The notes below the pieces were generated by a model. It was given only the letters and a program-made list of their open reading frames with translations, made no database searches and was not told where the DNA came from. 44,464 nucleotides of DNA from a bacterium (GTDB lineage Bacteria; Thermotogota; Thermotogae; Mesoaciditogales; Mesoaciditogaceae), in assembly GCA_021800445.1 (NCBI GenBank), contig JAJYYZ010000013.1, forward strand, positions 1-44,464, given 5' to 3'. Each line of letters starts with the position of its first letter. Position 1 is the first letter of the stretch. This document shows, piece by piece, positions 27,897-36,786 of this stretch. A program made the position numbers and the translations under genes.

Positions 27897-28826
27897 TTGA
27901 AGAGTGAAAATAAACTTAGCGTCGGAGGGCAGGCTGTAATAGAAGGAGTCATGATGAAAGGGCTTAAAACTGTCGTTGCCGTTAGAAAGAAGGATGGGAC
28001 AATAGCGGTTTCGGATTACGGACAGATGGTTAGGCCAACCGGATGGAAGGGATGGCCATTTATTCGCGGCACTTTTGTCCTTTACGATTCTCTTGTGAGC
28101 GGGATAAAAGCCTTGAACCTTTCCGCAAACATATCTGGAGATGAAAATTCTCAACTAACCACGAAAGATATATTCTTTGCGCTTTTAGTCGCCTTTGGAA
28201 TGGCGATAGGACTTTTTTCTATACTGCCCGTGCTTATAACATCAATTTTTGCGCCTTTGAGACAAAATGGCTTTTGGTTTGCGCTTGTTGAAGGTGGAAT
28301 AAGAACTGTCATATTTTTGCTTTACATATGGATAATAGCGATGTTTCCGGATATAAAAAGGGTATTTCAATACCATGGAGCAGAACACAAATCCGTCTTC
28401 ACGTATGAAGCCGGAGAAGCGCTCACGGTTGAAAATGCAAGAAAATATTCGACACTTCATCCGAGATGCGGAACGAGTTTTCTTATGATAACGATGATTG
28501 CTGCGATAATAGTCTTCAGCATCGTCGGTGGAATTGATCCTATGATGAACATATGGTGGAAAATAGTATCAAGAATAGTCTTGATACCTGTGGTTGCGGG
28601 TCTTGCGTATGAATTTCAAAGAATGACTGCAAAACATCTTGACAATATTTTTTTCAGAGCACTTGCAAAACCCGGGTTATGGCTTCAGAAATTCACAACA
28701 AAAGAACCTGACGATGCTCAACTTGAAGTCGGCCTTGCGGCATTAAAAGCCTCTTTGAATGAAGAAGTCCAAAGTGTGCAAGTCAAACAAACGGTAACAG
28801 GCGAAACATTAAGCAGTCAGCAATGA
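27897..28826 (+). CDS. yqhQ: DUF1385 membrane protein (YqhQ family)
   Basis: A 309-residue protein with the family start KLSVGGQAVIEGVMMKG and the conserved core FQYHGAEHKSVFTYE then LHPRCGTSF, which carries His, Glu and Cys residues that resemble a metal site. There are about four membrane helices, then a charged tail. The molecular function of the family is not settled. TTG 27897 has GGGAGG at 27883-27888. It converges on the phosphate-type transporter; their stop codons are 4 bp apart, within a terminator hairpin. Confidence 0.88.
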   Translation: MKSENKLSVGGQAVIEGVMMKGLKTVVAVRKKDGTIAVSDYGQMVRPTGWKGWPFIRGTFVLYDSLVSGIKALNLSANISGDENSQLTTKDIFFALLVAFGMAIGLFSILPVLITSIFAPLRQNGFWFALVEGGIRTVIFLLYIWIIAMFPDIKRVFQYHGAEHKSVFTYEAGEALTVENARKYSTLHPRCGTSFLMITMIAAIIVFSIVGGIDPMMNIWWKIVSRIVLIPVVAGLAYEFQRMTAKHLDNIFFRALAKPGLWLQKFTTKEPDDAQLEVGLAALKASLNEEVQSVQVKQTVTGETLSSQQ

Positions 28827-28845
28827 TTGCTTATGTTTCGTTTTT
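28802..28845 (+). terminator. Long terminator overlapping two gene ends
   Basis: CGAAACAT (28802-28809) and AAGCA pair with TGCTT and ATGTTTCG (ending 28840), followed by TTTTT. The stem contains the yqhQ stop and the last codons and stop of the convergent transporter. Confidence 0.7.
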
Positions 28846-30210
28846 CACCGAACGGGTTGTCTTGACGTTTGATACGTTTTCGAGGCTTTCTCCTTTTGGC
28901 TCTTTCAAAAGCACGGTCGTTAGAATTCCGGCGAAAGATATGGCCGAGATGATGATGAAAGTCCGATTAAATCCAATGGATGCTATTACGATCGGGAAAA
29001 GTAAAGTTCCTAAAAATGCTCCTACTTTTCCTATGCCGGCTGAAAAGCCATGCCCTGTTGTCCTGTATTCTGTCGGGAAAAGTTCGGACGGCATGACAAA
29101 GGTTGTGGTGTTGGGTCCAAATTCCGTGAACAAATAACTTATCCCGTAAATGGCGAAGAACAAGCCTATTTGTTTTTCAATCTCCGGAAAAATTCCGAGC
29201 ATTAAAAAGGATACCCCCATTATCATAAATCCGATAAGTTGTATCGATTTTCTGCCAATTTTATCTATAAGTAATATCGATAGTATGTATCCCGGAACCG
29301 CAAAGATTAAAAATATCAAAAGCGTGTAGAGTATCTTTGATTCAAGCGTCATCGTAGCAGAAAGTGCGTTAAGCACGATTGGAGTGGAAATTGTATTTCC
29401 GTAATACGCGTAGTCAAGCAAAAACCAACTTCCCGCCGTCCCCAAAAGCGTGATCATGAGATTTTTGTTTTTGAAGAAATTCATAAGATTGCTGCGTTTC
29501 TTACCCGACGATTCTTCACTCTTTAAATTCACATTTTGGCCGGTGAATTTTGAGGCTGCTTCTGCTGCCTTTTGTGCATTACCGAGTACCTGAGAGGTAA
29601 ATCGCGGAGATTCAGGGATTTGTCTTCTCAAGTATATAACCATCAAAGCGGGAATTGCTCCTATTCCTAACATCAATCGCCATGAAAGATCTTGATTGAT
29701 GTTCAAACCAAGTAAACCGAGCGCAATAAGAGGTCCTGCGATAAGCCCTAAAGCCTGCATGGAGAAAACAAGACTGACAAGTTTACCGCGATCTTTTTTG
29801 TTCGAATATTCGCTCATTATAACGGCACTTACCGGATAATCTCCGCCTATGCCGACTCCGAGCAAAAATCTTGACAGCAAAAGCCATGTAAAATCCGGTG
29901 AGAATGCGGATAATATCGCACCAGCGGCCATTATCATGGCCTCAACGCCGTAAACCGTCTTTCTACCAAATCTATCTGCTATTCTGCCAAAAACGACTGC
30001 CCCAATTAACGCAGATACAAGAGAAATACTGCCGAGCATTCCTATTTGAGCGTTGTCCAATTTCCATAAAGGCGCGATGAGGGATATCGCTATGCCTATT
30101 ATGAAAAGGTCATAGGCATCGGTGAAAAACCCCATTCCCGACACAAACATGGCCTTAAAATGATGCTTACTTAACTGTGCATTATCAAGGTAATCTTCTA
30201 CACTTTTCAT
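28831..30210 (-). CDS. Phosphate:H+ symporter-type MFS transporter
   Basis: A 459-residue MFS protein with 12 helices. Signatures include GRIADRFGRKTVYG (loop 2-3), GIGGDYPVSAVIMSEYSNK, WFLLDYAYYGNTIS and FGPNTTTFVMPSELFPTEYR. These match the PHS family, whose fungal and plant members import inorganic phosphate with protons. Bacterial members are less studied and may carry organic anions, so I hold the substrate as probable only. ATG 30210 has GAGGTGAG before it. The gene is monocistronic. Confidence 0.82.
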   Translation of the reverse strand: MKSVEDYLDNAQLSKHHFKAMFVSGMGFFTDAYDLFIIGIAISLIAPLWKLDNAQIGMLGSISLVSALIGAVVFGRIADRFGRKTVYGVEAMIMAAGAILSAFSPDFTWLLLSRFLLGVGIGGDYPVSAVIMSEYSNKKDRGKLVSLVFSMQALGLIAGPLIALGLLGLNINQDLSWRLMLGIGAIPALMVIYLRRQIPESPRFTSQVLGNAQKAAEAASKFTGQNVNLKSEESSGKKRSNLMNFFKNKNLMITLLGTAGSWFLLDYAYYGNTISTPIVLNALSATMTLESKILYTLLIFLIFAVPGYILSILLIDKIGRKSIQLIGFMIMGVSFLMLGIFPEIEKQIGLFFAIYGISYLFTEFGPNTTTFVMPSELFPTEYRTTGHGFSAGIGKVGAFLGTLLFPIVIASIGFNRTFIIISAISFAGILTTVLLKEPKGESLENVSNVKTTRSVKNET

Positions 30211-30296
30211 CTTCTCACCTCAATTGTCAATATGCGCTTCGATCTTTATCACAGTTTTATCTATTTTTCTTTAAGATTAAATTTTTATTAAAATAT

Positions 30297-30321
30297 AAAA
30301 ACAGGCGCTTAAAAGCGCCTG
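30297..30321 (-). terminator. Terminator of the CGGC/OYE unit
   Basis: CAGGCGCTT pairs with AAGCGCCTG. On the minus strand TTTTTATATTTT follows. It lies 30 bp after the stop of the CGGC gene. Confidence 0.82.
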
Positions 30322-30349
30322 CAAAAAAGTTATGAGATGCGAGTAAATC

Positions 30350-30793
30350 TTAATCGTAATTCAAACGCGTGTTTTCATCTGTCATGGTTGGGATCAAAAG
30401 CATTTTCCATTCCGGTGATTCCCAACTTTTAAGATTTACATGAGTCGTGTAATACTTTTGTGGTATCGGATGCGTACCGACTACAACTTTTATGCCGTAT
30501 TTTTCTTCTATGAAGTTTTTGAAGTAATCGACATAAGGACACGGAGGATAGCCGACAAGCATACCGGTGGCCAGATGTATTACATCCACGCCATTCTTTT
30601 TCATCTCAGCCGGAGCATATTCTATATTTCCGCCGGGACATCCGCCACACGTTGTGTATCCAACCACTTCGACTTCCTTCCCTTTGTAAATGCTGAAGGC
30701 ACCTTCCCGATTTTCAAGGGATCTGAAACATTTTCCTCCAGCACACGAACGGTAACGATCGCATATTATTATACCTATTTTGACTTTTTCCAT
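30350..30793 (-). CDS. CGGC-domain protein
   Basis: A 147-residue protein of the CGGC family (PF08821). It has GIIICDRYRSCAGGKCFRS at the N-terminus, then GYTTCGGCPGGNIEYAP with the name-giving Cys-Gly-Gly-Cys, and VGYPPCPYVDYF. The cluster of Cys and His suggests metal binding, but the function is unknown. ATG 30793 follows GGAGG; the upstream in-frame GTG 30808 overlaps that site. It lies 18 bp after the OYE-type reductase and shares its transcript, so a redox role is reasonable. Confidence 0.85.
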   Translation of the reverse strand: MEKVKIGIIICDRYRSCAGGKCFRSLENREGAFSIYKGKEVEVVGYTTCGGCPGGNIEYAPAEMKKNGVDVIHLATGMLVGYPPCPYVDYFKNFIEEKYGIKVVVGTHPIPQKYYTTHVNLKSWESPEWKMLLIPTMTDENTRLNYD

Positions 30794-30811
30794 CTTTTTC
30801 CTCCTCACCGA

Positions 30812-32710
30812 TTATATTGAAAAACCTACAGCGTATCCATCTCTTACGGCTTCAGGAATTTTTGCAACTCTTACGGCATCTCCAACAAAATGCGTCTGGA
30901 CCGGAAGACTTTCAAAAGTTTTTGGTTTGCCGCCAAAAGCCACAACGAAATTGTCAAAGTTCAATTCTTCAGACTTTCCGCCTTTTTTGAATTGAACAGA
31001 ATTTTGAGACAAAGATTCTATCTTTGCATTCGTTATGATCTTGACGTTATTGGCGTTAAGTTCCTTCAGAAGGTATGATTTGCTTATAGGCTCCATTCCT
31101 ATTGCCACATCTGGCAACATTTCCACGATGGAAACTGAATTGCCATTATCCGCAAGATAAAGGGCAGTCTCGCACCCTACAAGGCCACCTCCGCCGACCA
31201 CCACCTTTTTCCCTTTTGGCAATTTTCCGTTCAAAATATCCGGATAGATCATTACATTTGGTCCATCTATGCCTTTAACGGGTGGAATTAGCGGATCCGA
31301 TCCTACCGCGACAATGACCTCATCGGGACTTTCATTCATAACCGTTTTTCCGTCTGCAAGCGTTGAAAGTCTGATATCGATCTTTAAATCTTCAAGGACC
31401 TGTTTGTAATAGTCGATGAGCCATCTCATCTTTTCCTTTCCCGGAGGCACAGATCCTATTCTAACGACACCGCCTATTTCTTTTTCTCTTTCGAAGATCA
31501 CAACCTTGTGTCCTCTCGTTGCGGCTACCCGTGCGGCCTCAAGTCCTGCTGGTCCGGCGCCGACGATCACGATCTTTTTGGCTTTTACCGGAGGAACAAG
31601 CATTTCGTACGATTCACTCTTTCCGACATTCGGATTCATCCCGCACCTTATGGCAGTTCCCATCATGTGCCTTGAGACTATACACTCGGAGCATCCGACG
31701 CATTTGCGAATTATCTTTTCTTTGCCATACATCGTTTTGATCGGCCAATCCGGATCGGCTATTAGCGTTCTTCCCAATGCAACGATATCTGCCGTACCAT
31801 CTTTCAATATCTTTTCCGCAACTTCAGGCTCCCTTATCATGCCAACCGCTATGACGGGAATCTTTATCCCTGAGTCCTTTATTATCTTTGCAAGGTTAGA
31901 TCTCCACGCCTGTGGATAGCCCATTGGTTCTAACCTTTTTTCCTTGTCTCCGAAACCGATGTCCGCATGAACCGCGACATATCCGTACTCTTCAAACTTT
32001 TTTGCTATTTCGACGCCCTCTTTTTCGGGCCTTATCCCGCCATCAACGTAGTCTATAACCCCCAAACGTGCACTTACGGGATAATTTCCGCAAAGTGATC
32101 TTATCTTGTCAATGATGAGTTTTGCGAATCTTGTTCTATTTTCTGTTGAACCGCCATACTCGTCGGTTCTTTTGTTTGCAAGAGGAGACAAGAATTGATC
32201 TACCAGAAGGCCATGGGCAGATTCTATTTCAACGCCATCAAAGCCTGCACGCTTTGCTATAAGAGCGGCTTTTGCAAACTTCATCGCAATCTCTTCTATG
32301 TCATCGACTGTCATCACGTGGGGATGGAGTTCATCTGGCCTTAACTTAACGTCTGATGGCGCGATGATTGGAGGATGCGATCCCATAAGACCGGGGTGTG
32401 TAAATTCTACAAAAGCAAAAGCACCGTACTTGTGTATCTCTTCTGTCAATCGGCTCAGACCCGGGATATAACTTTCATCGTCGAATCTCGGCTGTGTTGC
32501 GCCTTCCATCGTTGAAGGATAATCTATACAGGCATTCTCGATCGTTACAATGGCTGCACCGCCCTTTGCGCGTCTGGAATAATGGTATATCATCTCATCT
32601 GTAACCTCGCCAGTTGAGGAGGCAAGGTTTGTTGAGACCGGCGGAAAAATTATTCTATTTTTTAGAGTGAGATTTCCAAACCTTATTTTCGTAAAAAGAG
32701 ATTCATACAT
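30812..32710 (-). CDS. Old-Yellow-Enzyme-type NADH:flavin oxidoreductase (FadH-like)
   Basis: A 632-residue fusion. The N-terminal FMN barrel (1 to about 330) includes RIIFPPVSTN, GFDGVEIESAHG and DIVALGRTLIADPDWP. A [4Fe-4S] site follows (CVGCSECI, then RCGMNP). The C-terminal part binds FAD and NAD(P)H (VIVGAGPAGLEAARVAA, VVGGGGLVGCETALYL). This is the layout of 2,4-dienoyl-CoA reductase and related enzymes that reduce activated C=C bonds. The acceptor here is unknown. ATG 32710 is preceded by AGGAGGAA. It is transcribed with the CGGC gene. Confidence 0.9.
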   Translation of the reverse strand: MYESLFTKIRFGNLTLKNRIIFPPVSTNLASSTGEVTDEMIYHYSRRAKGGAAIVTIENACIDYPSTMEGATQPRFDDESYIPGLSRLTEEIHKYGAFAFVEFTHPGLMGSHPPIIAPSDVKLRPDELHPHVMTVDDIEEIAMKFAKAALIAKRAGFDGVEIESAHGLLVDQFLSPLANKRTDEYGGSTENRTRFAKLIIDKIRSLCGNYPVSARLGVIDYVDGGIRPEKEGVEIAKKFEEYGYVAVHADIGFGDKEKRLEPMGYPQAWRSNLAKIIKDSGIKIPVIAVGMIREPEVAEKILKDGTADIVALGRTLIADPDWPIKTMYGKEKIIRKCVGCSECIVSRHMMGTAIRCGMNPNVGKSESYEMLVPPVKAKKIVIVGAGPAGLEAARVAATRGHKVVIFEREKEIGGVVRIGSVPPGKEKMRWLIDYYKQVLEDLKIDIRLSTLADGKTVMNESPDEVIVAVGSDPLIPPVKGIDGPNVMIYPDILNGKLPKGKKVVVGGGGLVGCETALYLADNGNSVSIVEMLPDVAIGMEPISKSYLLKELNANNVKIITNAKIESLSQNSVQFKKGGKSEELNFDNFVVAFGGKPKTFESLPVQTHFVGDAVRVAKIPEAVRDGYAVGFSI

Positions 32711-32754
32711 AAAACTTCCTCCTTTTTGTCACCGTAAATTTTATCCGCATTTTT

Positions 32755-32811
32755 AATTTTCAATTGTCAATTTTCAATTCTCTTCTATCTGCCACTCGCT
32801 ACCCGCTGAAT
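32755..32811. repeat. Heptamer array entering the MBL gene end
   Basis: Units AATTTTC, AATTGTC, AATTTTC, AATTCTC, TTCTATC, TGCCACT and CGCTACC run on in one 7-bp register. The last units cover the stop codon (32799-32801) and final codons of the minus-strand MBL gene. The CCACTCG and CTACCCG words link it to the other arrays. Confidence 0.6.
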
Positions 32812-33542
32812 ATCGTGTCTCCCGCCATCTTTATCAGACATTTGTCTGAGAGAGTTTCTTTCAGAATTTCGGTTGCCGTCTTTCCCGTACAATGCAAGGG
32901 CACAACCTTCACGCCGGCCGCCTTAAAAATTTTCGAAATTTCATTTATTCTTTCGATACCCGAATTTAAAAGATGAAAGCCTCCCATTACCGTCTGAACT
33001 TTGCCCGCTTTTGCAAATATATTTTCTATGCCCCTGTGGGCACAACCGGTGATAAGAACTCCGTCTTTGATGAGATTTATCTCGTCTTCAAAAAGGTCGT
33101 GGTGTCCGTTCACTTTGAAATTGGGATCTATGTTTTCTTCAATAGTGGGGACATCATTTAAGATCGTAAATCCATCTATGATCGCATTTCCTTCAAGAAG
33201 GTGGACGTTGGCCATCTTTTCTATATCTTTCCATTGGTAAGAAAAGCCGGCAAAGCGATCGCCGGAGTATTTCAGTACAAGTGCTTTTTTGTGGAGGTAA
33301 AGATCGACCTTTCCGGTTTTCGCGAGCATGTAAGGCAATCCTCCGATGTGATCGTAATGACCGTGGCTTATAAAGATCCTTTTCACCTTTGAAAGATCCA
33401 CGTCCAATTTACCGGCATTTTTTACGGCAACGTCGCTCGTTCCCGTATCAAAGATCGTTTCATCATCTATCAAAAGAGAAAGCCCATGTTCGGCAAAAAG
33501 ACCTGGTTTTGCTATATCGTTGCACAGTATGGTCACTTTCAT
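32799..33542 (-). CDS. Metallo-beta-lactamase-fold hydrolase
   Basis: A 247-residue MBL protein with the metal motif SHGHYDHIGG (His60, His62, Asp64, His65), a downstream ITGCAHRG histidine, GGFHLL and a late PLHCTG. This matches the subgroup that includes archaeal and Thermotoga proteins related to the methanopterin-precursor (RFA-P) synthase type; activity here is unproven. ATG 33542 overlaps the radical SAM stop in ATGA and follows GGAGGGAAA. The stop codon lies in a heptamer repeat array, so the last two or three residues may be supplied by the repeat. Confidence 0.85.
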   Translation of the reverse strand: MKVTILCNDIAKPGLFAEHGLSLLIDDETIFDTGTSDVAVKNAGKLDVDLSKVKRIFISHGHYDHIGGLPYMLAKTGKVDLYLHKKALVLKYSGDRFAGFSYQWKDIEKMANVHLLEGNAIIDGFTILNDVPTIEENIDPNFKVNGHHDLFEDEINLIKDGVLITGCAHRGIENIFAKAGKVQTVMGGFHLLNSGIERINEISKIFKAAGVKVVPLHCTGKTATEILKETLSDKCLIKMAGDTIFSG

Positions 33543-34477
33543 GATTTTCCCTCCATTTTTGGCTTAACGACAAAAAATCTTTTTTCATGGTAGGAAATTT
33601 CTTTGACACTTTGATCATTTCTCATTTTCGAGATTATCTCCTCCGGCCTGACGTTGAATTTCAGGCAGATTTCTTTTATCTGGTCTTCCCTTAATGGATG
33701 GCGCTCGCATATTTTCAAAATTTCATCATAAAGATGATCCGGATCTACGTTGAATTCTCCCGCTTCATATCCGGATATCACATAACTTTCGAGTATTTCA
33801 TGGGCTTTCGCGATGGATTCTTCATCCGGTATTTCTGCCCATGGCTCTGCGGGAGGACGGATTGGCACATTTATGTAAACTCTGTCCGGATTGACATCTT
33901 TTAGAATATCCTTGATTTTTGTGATTTCTTCTTCAGAGTCGTTAAGTCCTTTGACAAGCATTACTTCAATCCAAAGTTGCCCCTTTCTTATCTTTGAAAA
34001 TTGCTTTAAGCCTTCAACCATTCTTTCAAACTTTATCTCTTTGTTGGGTCTGTTTATCTTTAAAAAGGTTTCTTCATCACCTGCATCCAAAGATGGCAAA
34101 ACGACATCTGCATTTCTCAGATCCATTCTAACATCTTCATCGTACAAAAGTGCGCCATTCGTTATAACGGCAACGGGAAGATGGGTAAGTTTTGTCTGAT
34201 CTATCAAATATCCTATCGATTTGCAAAGCGTGGGTTCTCCTTCTCCCACAAAGGTTATGTAATCGATTCGAGATCTGTTTTCTTCCACACTTTGAAAGAT
34301 CTCTTTTAAGATCTCCTGAGGATCGAAAAAATCTTTTCTTACGTTTGTAAAATGATCCGTTCTACCCAATTGGCAGTAAACGCACGAGTAATTGCACGTT
34401 TTTGATGGAATAGGACTTACTCCCAGTGATCTGCCAAGTCTTCTTGATGGTACCGGACCGTAGACGTATTTCACCAC
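33539..34477 (-). CDS. Radical SAM protein, SPASM-less activase-like type
   Basis: A 312-residue radical SAM protein. It opens YVYGPVPSRRLGRSLGV, then the cluster motif CNYSCVYCQLG (Cys28, Cys32, Cys35), GEGEPTL for SAM binding and SLDAGDEETF. A C-terminal winged-helix-like tail follows (LREDQIKEICLKFNVRPEEI). It belongs to the broad wyosine-related/YfkAB-like group; the substrate is unknown. GTG 34477 or GTG 34474 are the likely starts. The start overlaps the ferredoxin gene by 7 bp, and the stop overlaps the MBL gene, giving a ferredoxin-radical SAM-MBL unit in which the ferredoxin may be the electron donor. Confidence 0.85.
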   Translation of the reverse strand: MVKYVYGPVPSRRLGRSLGVSPIPSKTCNYSCVYCQLGRTDHFTNVRKDFFDPQEILKEIFQSVEENRSRIDYITFVGEGEPTLCKSIGYLIDQTKLTHLPVAVITNGALLYDEDVRMDLRNADVVLPSLDAGDEETFLKINRPNKEIKFERMVEGLKQFSKIRKGQLWIEVMLVKGLNDSEEEITKIKDILKDVNPDRVYINVPIRPPAEPWAEIPDEESIAKAHEILESYVISGYEAGEFNVDPDHLYDEILKICERHPLREDQIKEICLKFNVRPEEIISKMRNDQSVKEISYHEKRFFVVKPKMEGKS

Positions 34478-34758
34478 CGCTCACCGGGATTATGCCTGTG
34501 CTCTCCATGACCTGATCCTCTTCCCGTGCCCCTTCCCATACCTCTTCCGCCACCCATTCCAAAGCCTCTTAACGCCGGATTTTCCGAATTTGGCCTTATC
34601 GCATCGGTCGGACATACTTCCATGCATTTTCCGCATCTTGTGCATACATCGTTATGTATGTAAGCCTTTTTATCTTTCATCTCTATTGCACCTTCAACGG
34701 GACAGACCTTTACACAAATTGCACATCCTTTACACAGATCCTCTTTAACCCATGGCAT
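34471..34758 (-). CDS. Two-cluster ferredoxin with Gly/Arg/His-rich tail
   Basis: A 95-residue protein. Residues 1-60 hold two [4Fe-4S] motifs, CKGCAICVKVCP and CTRCGKCMEVCP. The rest is a low-complexity tail (GFGMGGGRGMGRG, then GHGEHRHN). A tail of this type is unusual for a bacterial ferredoxin and resembles the Gly-rich protein encoded at 37487. ATG 34758 is chosen because AGAGGTGAG precedes it. It probably passes electrons to the radical SAM enzyme encoded after it, or serves the MinD-like ATPases upstream. Confidence 0.9.
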   Translation of the reverse strand: MPWVKEDLCKGCAICVKVCPVEGAIEMKDKKAYIHNDVCTRCGKCMEVCPTDAIRPNSENPALRGFGMGGGRGMGRGTGRGSGHGEHRHNPGERW

Positions 34759-34790
34759 AAATCTCACCTCTCATTCGAAATATGTTAAAC

Positions 34791-35058
34791 AAACTTTAAA
34801 TTTCGAATCTTAATTTCGGCAAATATCCTTTGCTTTTTCCCCATGCGTCGGCTCCAGCATTCGCCCTTCGGTGTCCGGTCCTCGCTGCGCTGCGGAGGCC
34901 ACCTCTCGGCATCACGCTCTCCGCCGCCGTCAGTTTGTCCTTTCCACGTGCCACCTGCTACGCGCCACGTGCTGTTTTCCCGATCACTGCTTACTCGTTA
35001 CCGATCACGCGTTACTATTTTTTCTACGTGCTACCCGCCACGCGCTACGTGCTGTTTG
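34791..35058. repeat. Composite element: end module, GC-rich block and heptamer arrays
   Basis: This fills most of the 306-bp gap between the ferredoxin and ATPase genes. A module at 34791-34820 (ACTTTAAATTTCGAATC then TTAATTTCGGC) matches those at 37838 and 43356. A GC-rich block follows (about 34840-34935). Heptamer arrays run 34944-34978 (CCACGTG, CCACCTG, CTACGCG), 34980-35021 (CCGATCA, CTCGTTA) and 35024-35058 (CTACGTG, CTACCCG). I see no believable gene; plus-strand ORFs here consist of repeat. Confidence 0.65.
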
Positions 35059-35064
35059 GCATAA

Positions 35065-35934
35065 TTAAATTTTGGACGATACATTTTCCCACACGCGCTT
35101 TATCTCATCAGATGCAGGGCAATCGTAAAGGATCACGGGCTGCGCATTTTCAGTTGCTCTCTTTACACACTCATCGTAAGGTACCTTTCCGAGAATTTCG
35201 ATCTCTTCGGTTTTACAGTATTCTTCAATCTCTTGAGTTTTTGATGGATTTATATCGTATTTGTTGACGACAACTCCCATCTTTATTCTGAAATGTCTTA
35301 CGGTCTCGACTATGCGCCTGAGATCGTGAAGACCACTCATCGTCGGTTCTGCGACCAAAATCACGTAATTCGTCGATGTTATCGAAGAGGTTGCCGGACA
35401 TCCGATTCCAGGCGCTCCGTCTATTATCACCAGAGGAATTTGGGAATCGTATGCCCCCTTAAGGGCAAGTTTTCTTACTTCGGCTATAAGATCGCCGCTT
35501 GTTTCTTCAGATGGCTTTAAAAGCGCGTGAACCATCGGACCATTGTCGGTTTTGGACAGATAATATTCACCGCTTAAAGACTGAACAAGTTGTAAAGCCT
35601 TTGCAGGACATGCTATGGTGCACGCACCGCATCCTTCACAGGCGTATTCCGTTACGGAATAACCGTTGCCGTCAAATTTTATGGCATCGAATCTGCAAAC
35701 CTGTTCACACACGCCACACATCACGCATTTTTCCTGATCCAATACGGCTTTTTTCGATCCGAAATACTCGCGCTTTTCAATTACCTGTGGCTTTAAGATT
35801 ATGTGCAGATTCGGGGCATCAACATCGCAATCTGCCATAACCCTATCTTTGGCCAGATATGAAAAAGATGCCGATAAGGTGGTCTTTCCCGTGCCACCTT
35901 TACCGCTTACAATTGCCATTTGAAAGACTAACAT
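35065..35934 (-). CDS. MinD/Mrp-like ATPase with ferredoxin insert (second copy)
   Basis: A 289-residue P-loop ATPase. The deviant Walker A SGKGGTGKTTL is at the start, and DCDVDAPN is the switch motif. A two-cluster ferredoxin domain is inserted at about residues 65-115 (CVMCGVCEQVCRFDAI, CEGCGACTIACPAKA), then IIDGAPGIGCPA is the Walker B region and EPTMSGLHDL follows. Related proteins act in Fe-S or metal-cofactor handling, but the function of this paired type is not established. ATG 35934 overlaps the first copy by 7 bp, so the two are probably one complex. Confidence 0.88.
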   Translation of the reverse strand: MLVFQMAIVSGKGGTGKTTLSASFSYLAKDRVMADCDVDAPNLHIILKPQVIEKREYFGSKKAVLDQEKCVMCGVCEQVCRFDAIKFDGNGYSVTEYACEGCGACTIACPAKALQLVQSLSGEYYLSKTDNGPMVHALLKPSEETSGDLIAEVRKLALKGAYDSQIPLVIIDGAPGIGCPATSSITSTNYVILVAEPTMSGLHDLRRIVETVRHFRIKMGVVVNKYDINPSKTQEIEEYCKTEEIEILGKVPYDECVKRATENAQPVILYDCPASDEIKRVWENVSSKI

Positions 35935-36779
35935 TTTGCGATCACTTCTATTCTTTCGAAAAGATCTGAAAATTTGTCAGCGTAATTTTGTGTTTTGGAA
36001 AAGAGGAATCCTTTCGAATAATCCCGTGCAATTTTTGCATCGTATGAAATTGTCATAAGAAGCGGTATTTCTTCTTTATCTAAATATGCCTCTATCCCTT
36101 TGTAACTTCCATCATATCTGTTGATGACAACTCCAATTGGAATGTTGAACTCACGTGTCGTCTCTATGGCTAATTTGAGATCGTGAAGCCCAAATGGAGT
36201 TGGTTCCGTCACAAGCAAAGCGAAATCTGTGTCGTGAACGGTTTCGATAACTGGACAGGAAGTACCAGGAGGAGAATCAAGCACTACGACATCGGCGGCA
36301 GGATCGATGTGCTTTTTCAATTGCCTTATTATTCTAACCGGCGATGGCTCACCTATATTCATGATACCCTCTCCAAAAATTATACCTTCCTCCGTCGTAC
36401 CCAATTTTATCATGCCTATATCCTTTGGCTTTTCGGATATCGCTTTAACCGGACAGACCATCGAGCATACACCGCAGCCATGACAGAGACTGTCGAAGAC
36501 CATTATGTATTTTGGAGAAACTGTTATCGCCGAAAACTCACATGATTTTGCGCATATTCCGCAATGCGTGCAGAGATTTCTGTCTATAACCGGCAAAAGG
36601 ATCTGAACATTTTCTTCATGGTTGTAATTCACATTAAAAAAGATATGGGCATTTGGCTCTTCCACATCGGTATCAAGCAATTGAATCGTTTTCCCTACCA
36701 TGTGCAAAACATAGGCCAAATTCGTTGCCACGGTTGTTTTTCCTGTGCCACCCTTGCCTGAAAGTACCGCGATCTTCAT
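35928..36779 (-). CDS. MinD/Mrp-like ATPase with ferredoxin insert (first copy)
   Basis: A 283-residue paralogue of the next gene. It begins MKIAVLSGKGGTGKTTVA, has DTDVEEPN, two ferredoxin motifs (CTHCGICAKSCEFSAI, CHGCGVCSMVCPVKA), DSPPGTSCPV and EPTPFGLHDL. I place the start at ATG 36779 by homology. The frame stays open to 36833, but those codons lie inside the apparent IS remnant and encode nothing conserved. There is no clear ribosome binding site, so the insertion may have removed the native leader. Likely paired with the ATPase at 35065 and the NifX-type protein. Confidence 0.88.
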   Translation of the reverse strand: MKIAVLSGKGGTGKTTVATNLAYVLHMVGKTIQLLDTDVEEPNAHIFFNVNYNHEENVQILLPVIDRNLCTHCGICAKSCEFSAITVSPKYIMVFDSLCHGCGVCSMVCPVKAISEKPKDIGMIKLGTTEEGIIFGEGIMNIGEPSPVRIIRQLKKHIDPAADVVVLDSPPGTSCPVIETVHDTDFALLVTEPTPFGLHDLKLAIETTREFNIPIGVVINRYDGSYKGIEAYLDKEEIPLLMTISYDAKIARDYSKGFLFSKTQNYADKFSDLFERIEVIAKC

Positions 36780-36786
36780 CGTTCTT

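Noticed and set aside
34830-35267. 145-codon plus-strand ORF in the ferredoxin-ATPase gap
   Set aside because: It is translated repeat (heptamers and the GC block) and antisense of the ATPase gene, with no family resemblance.
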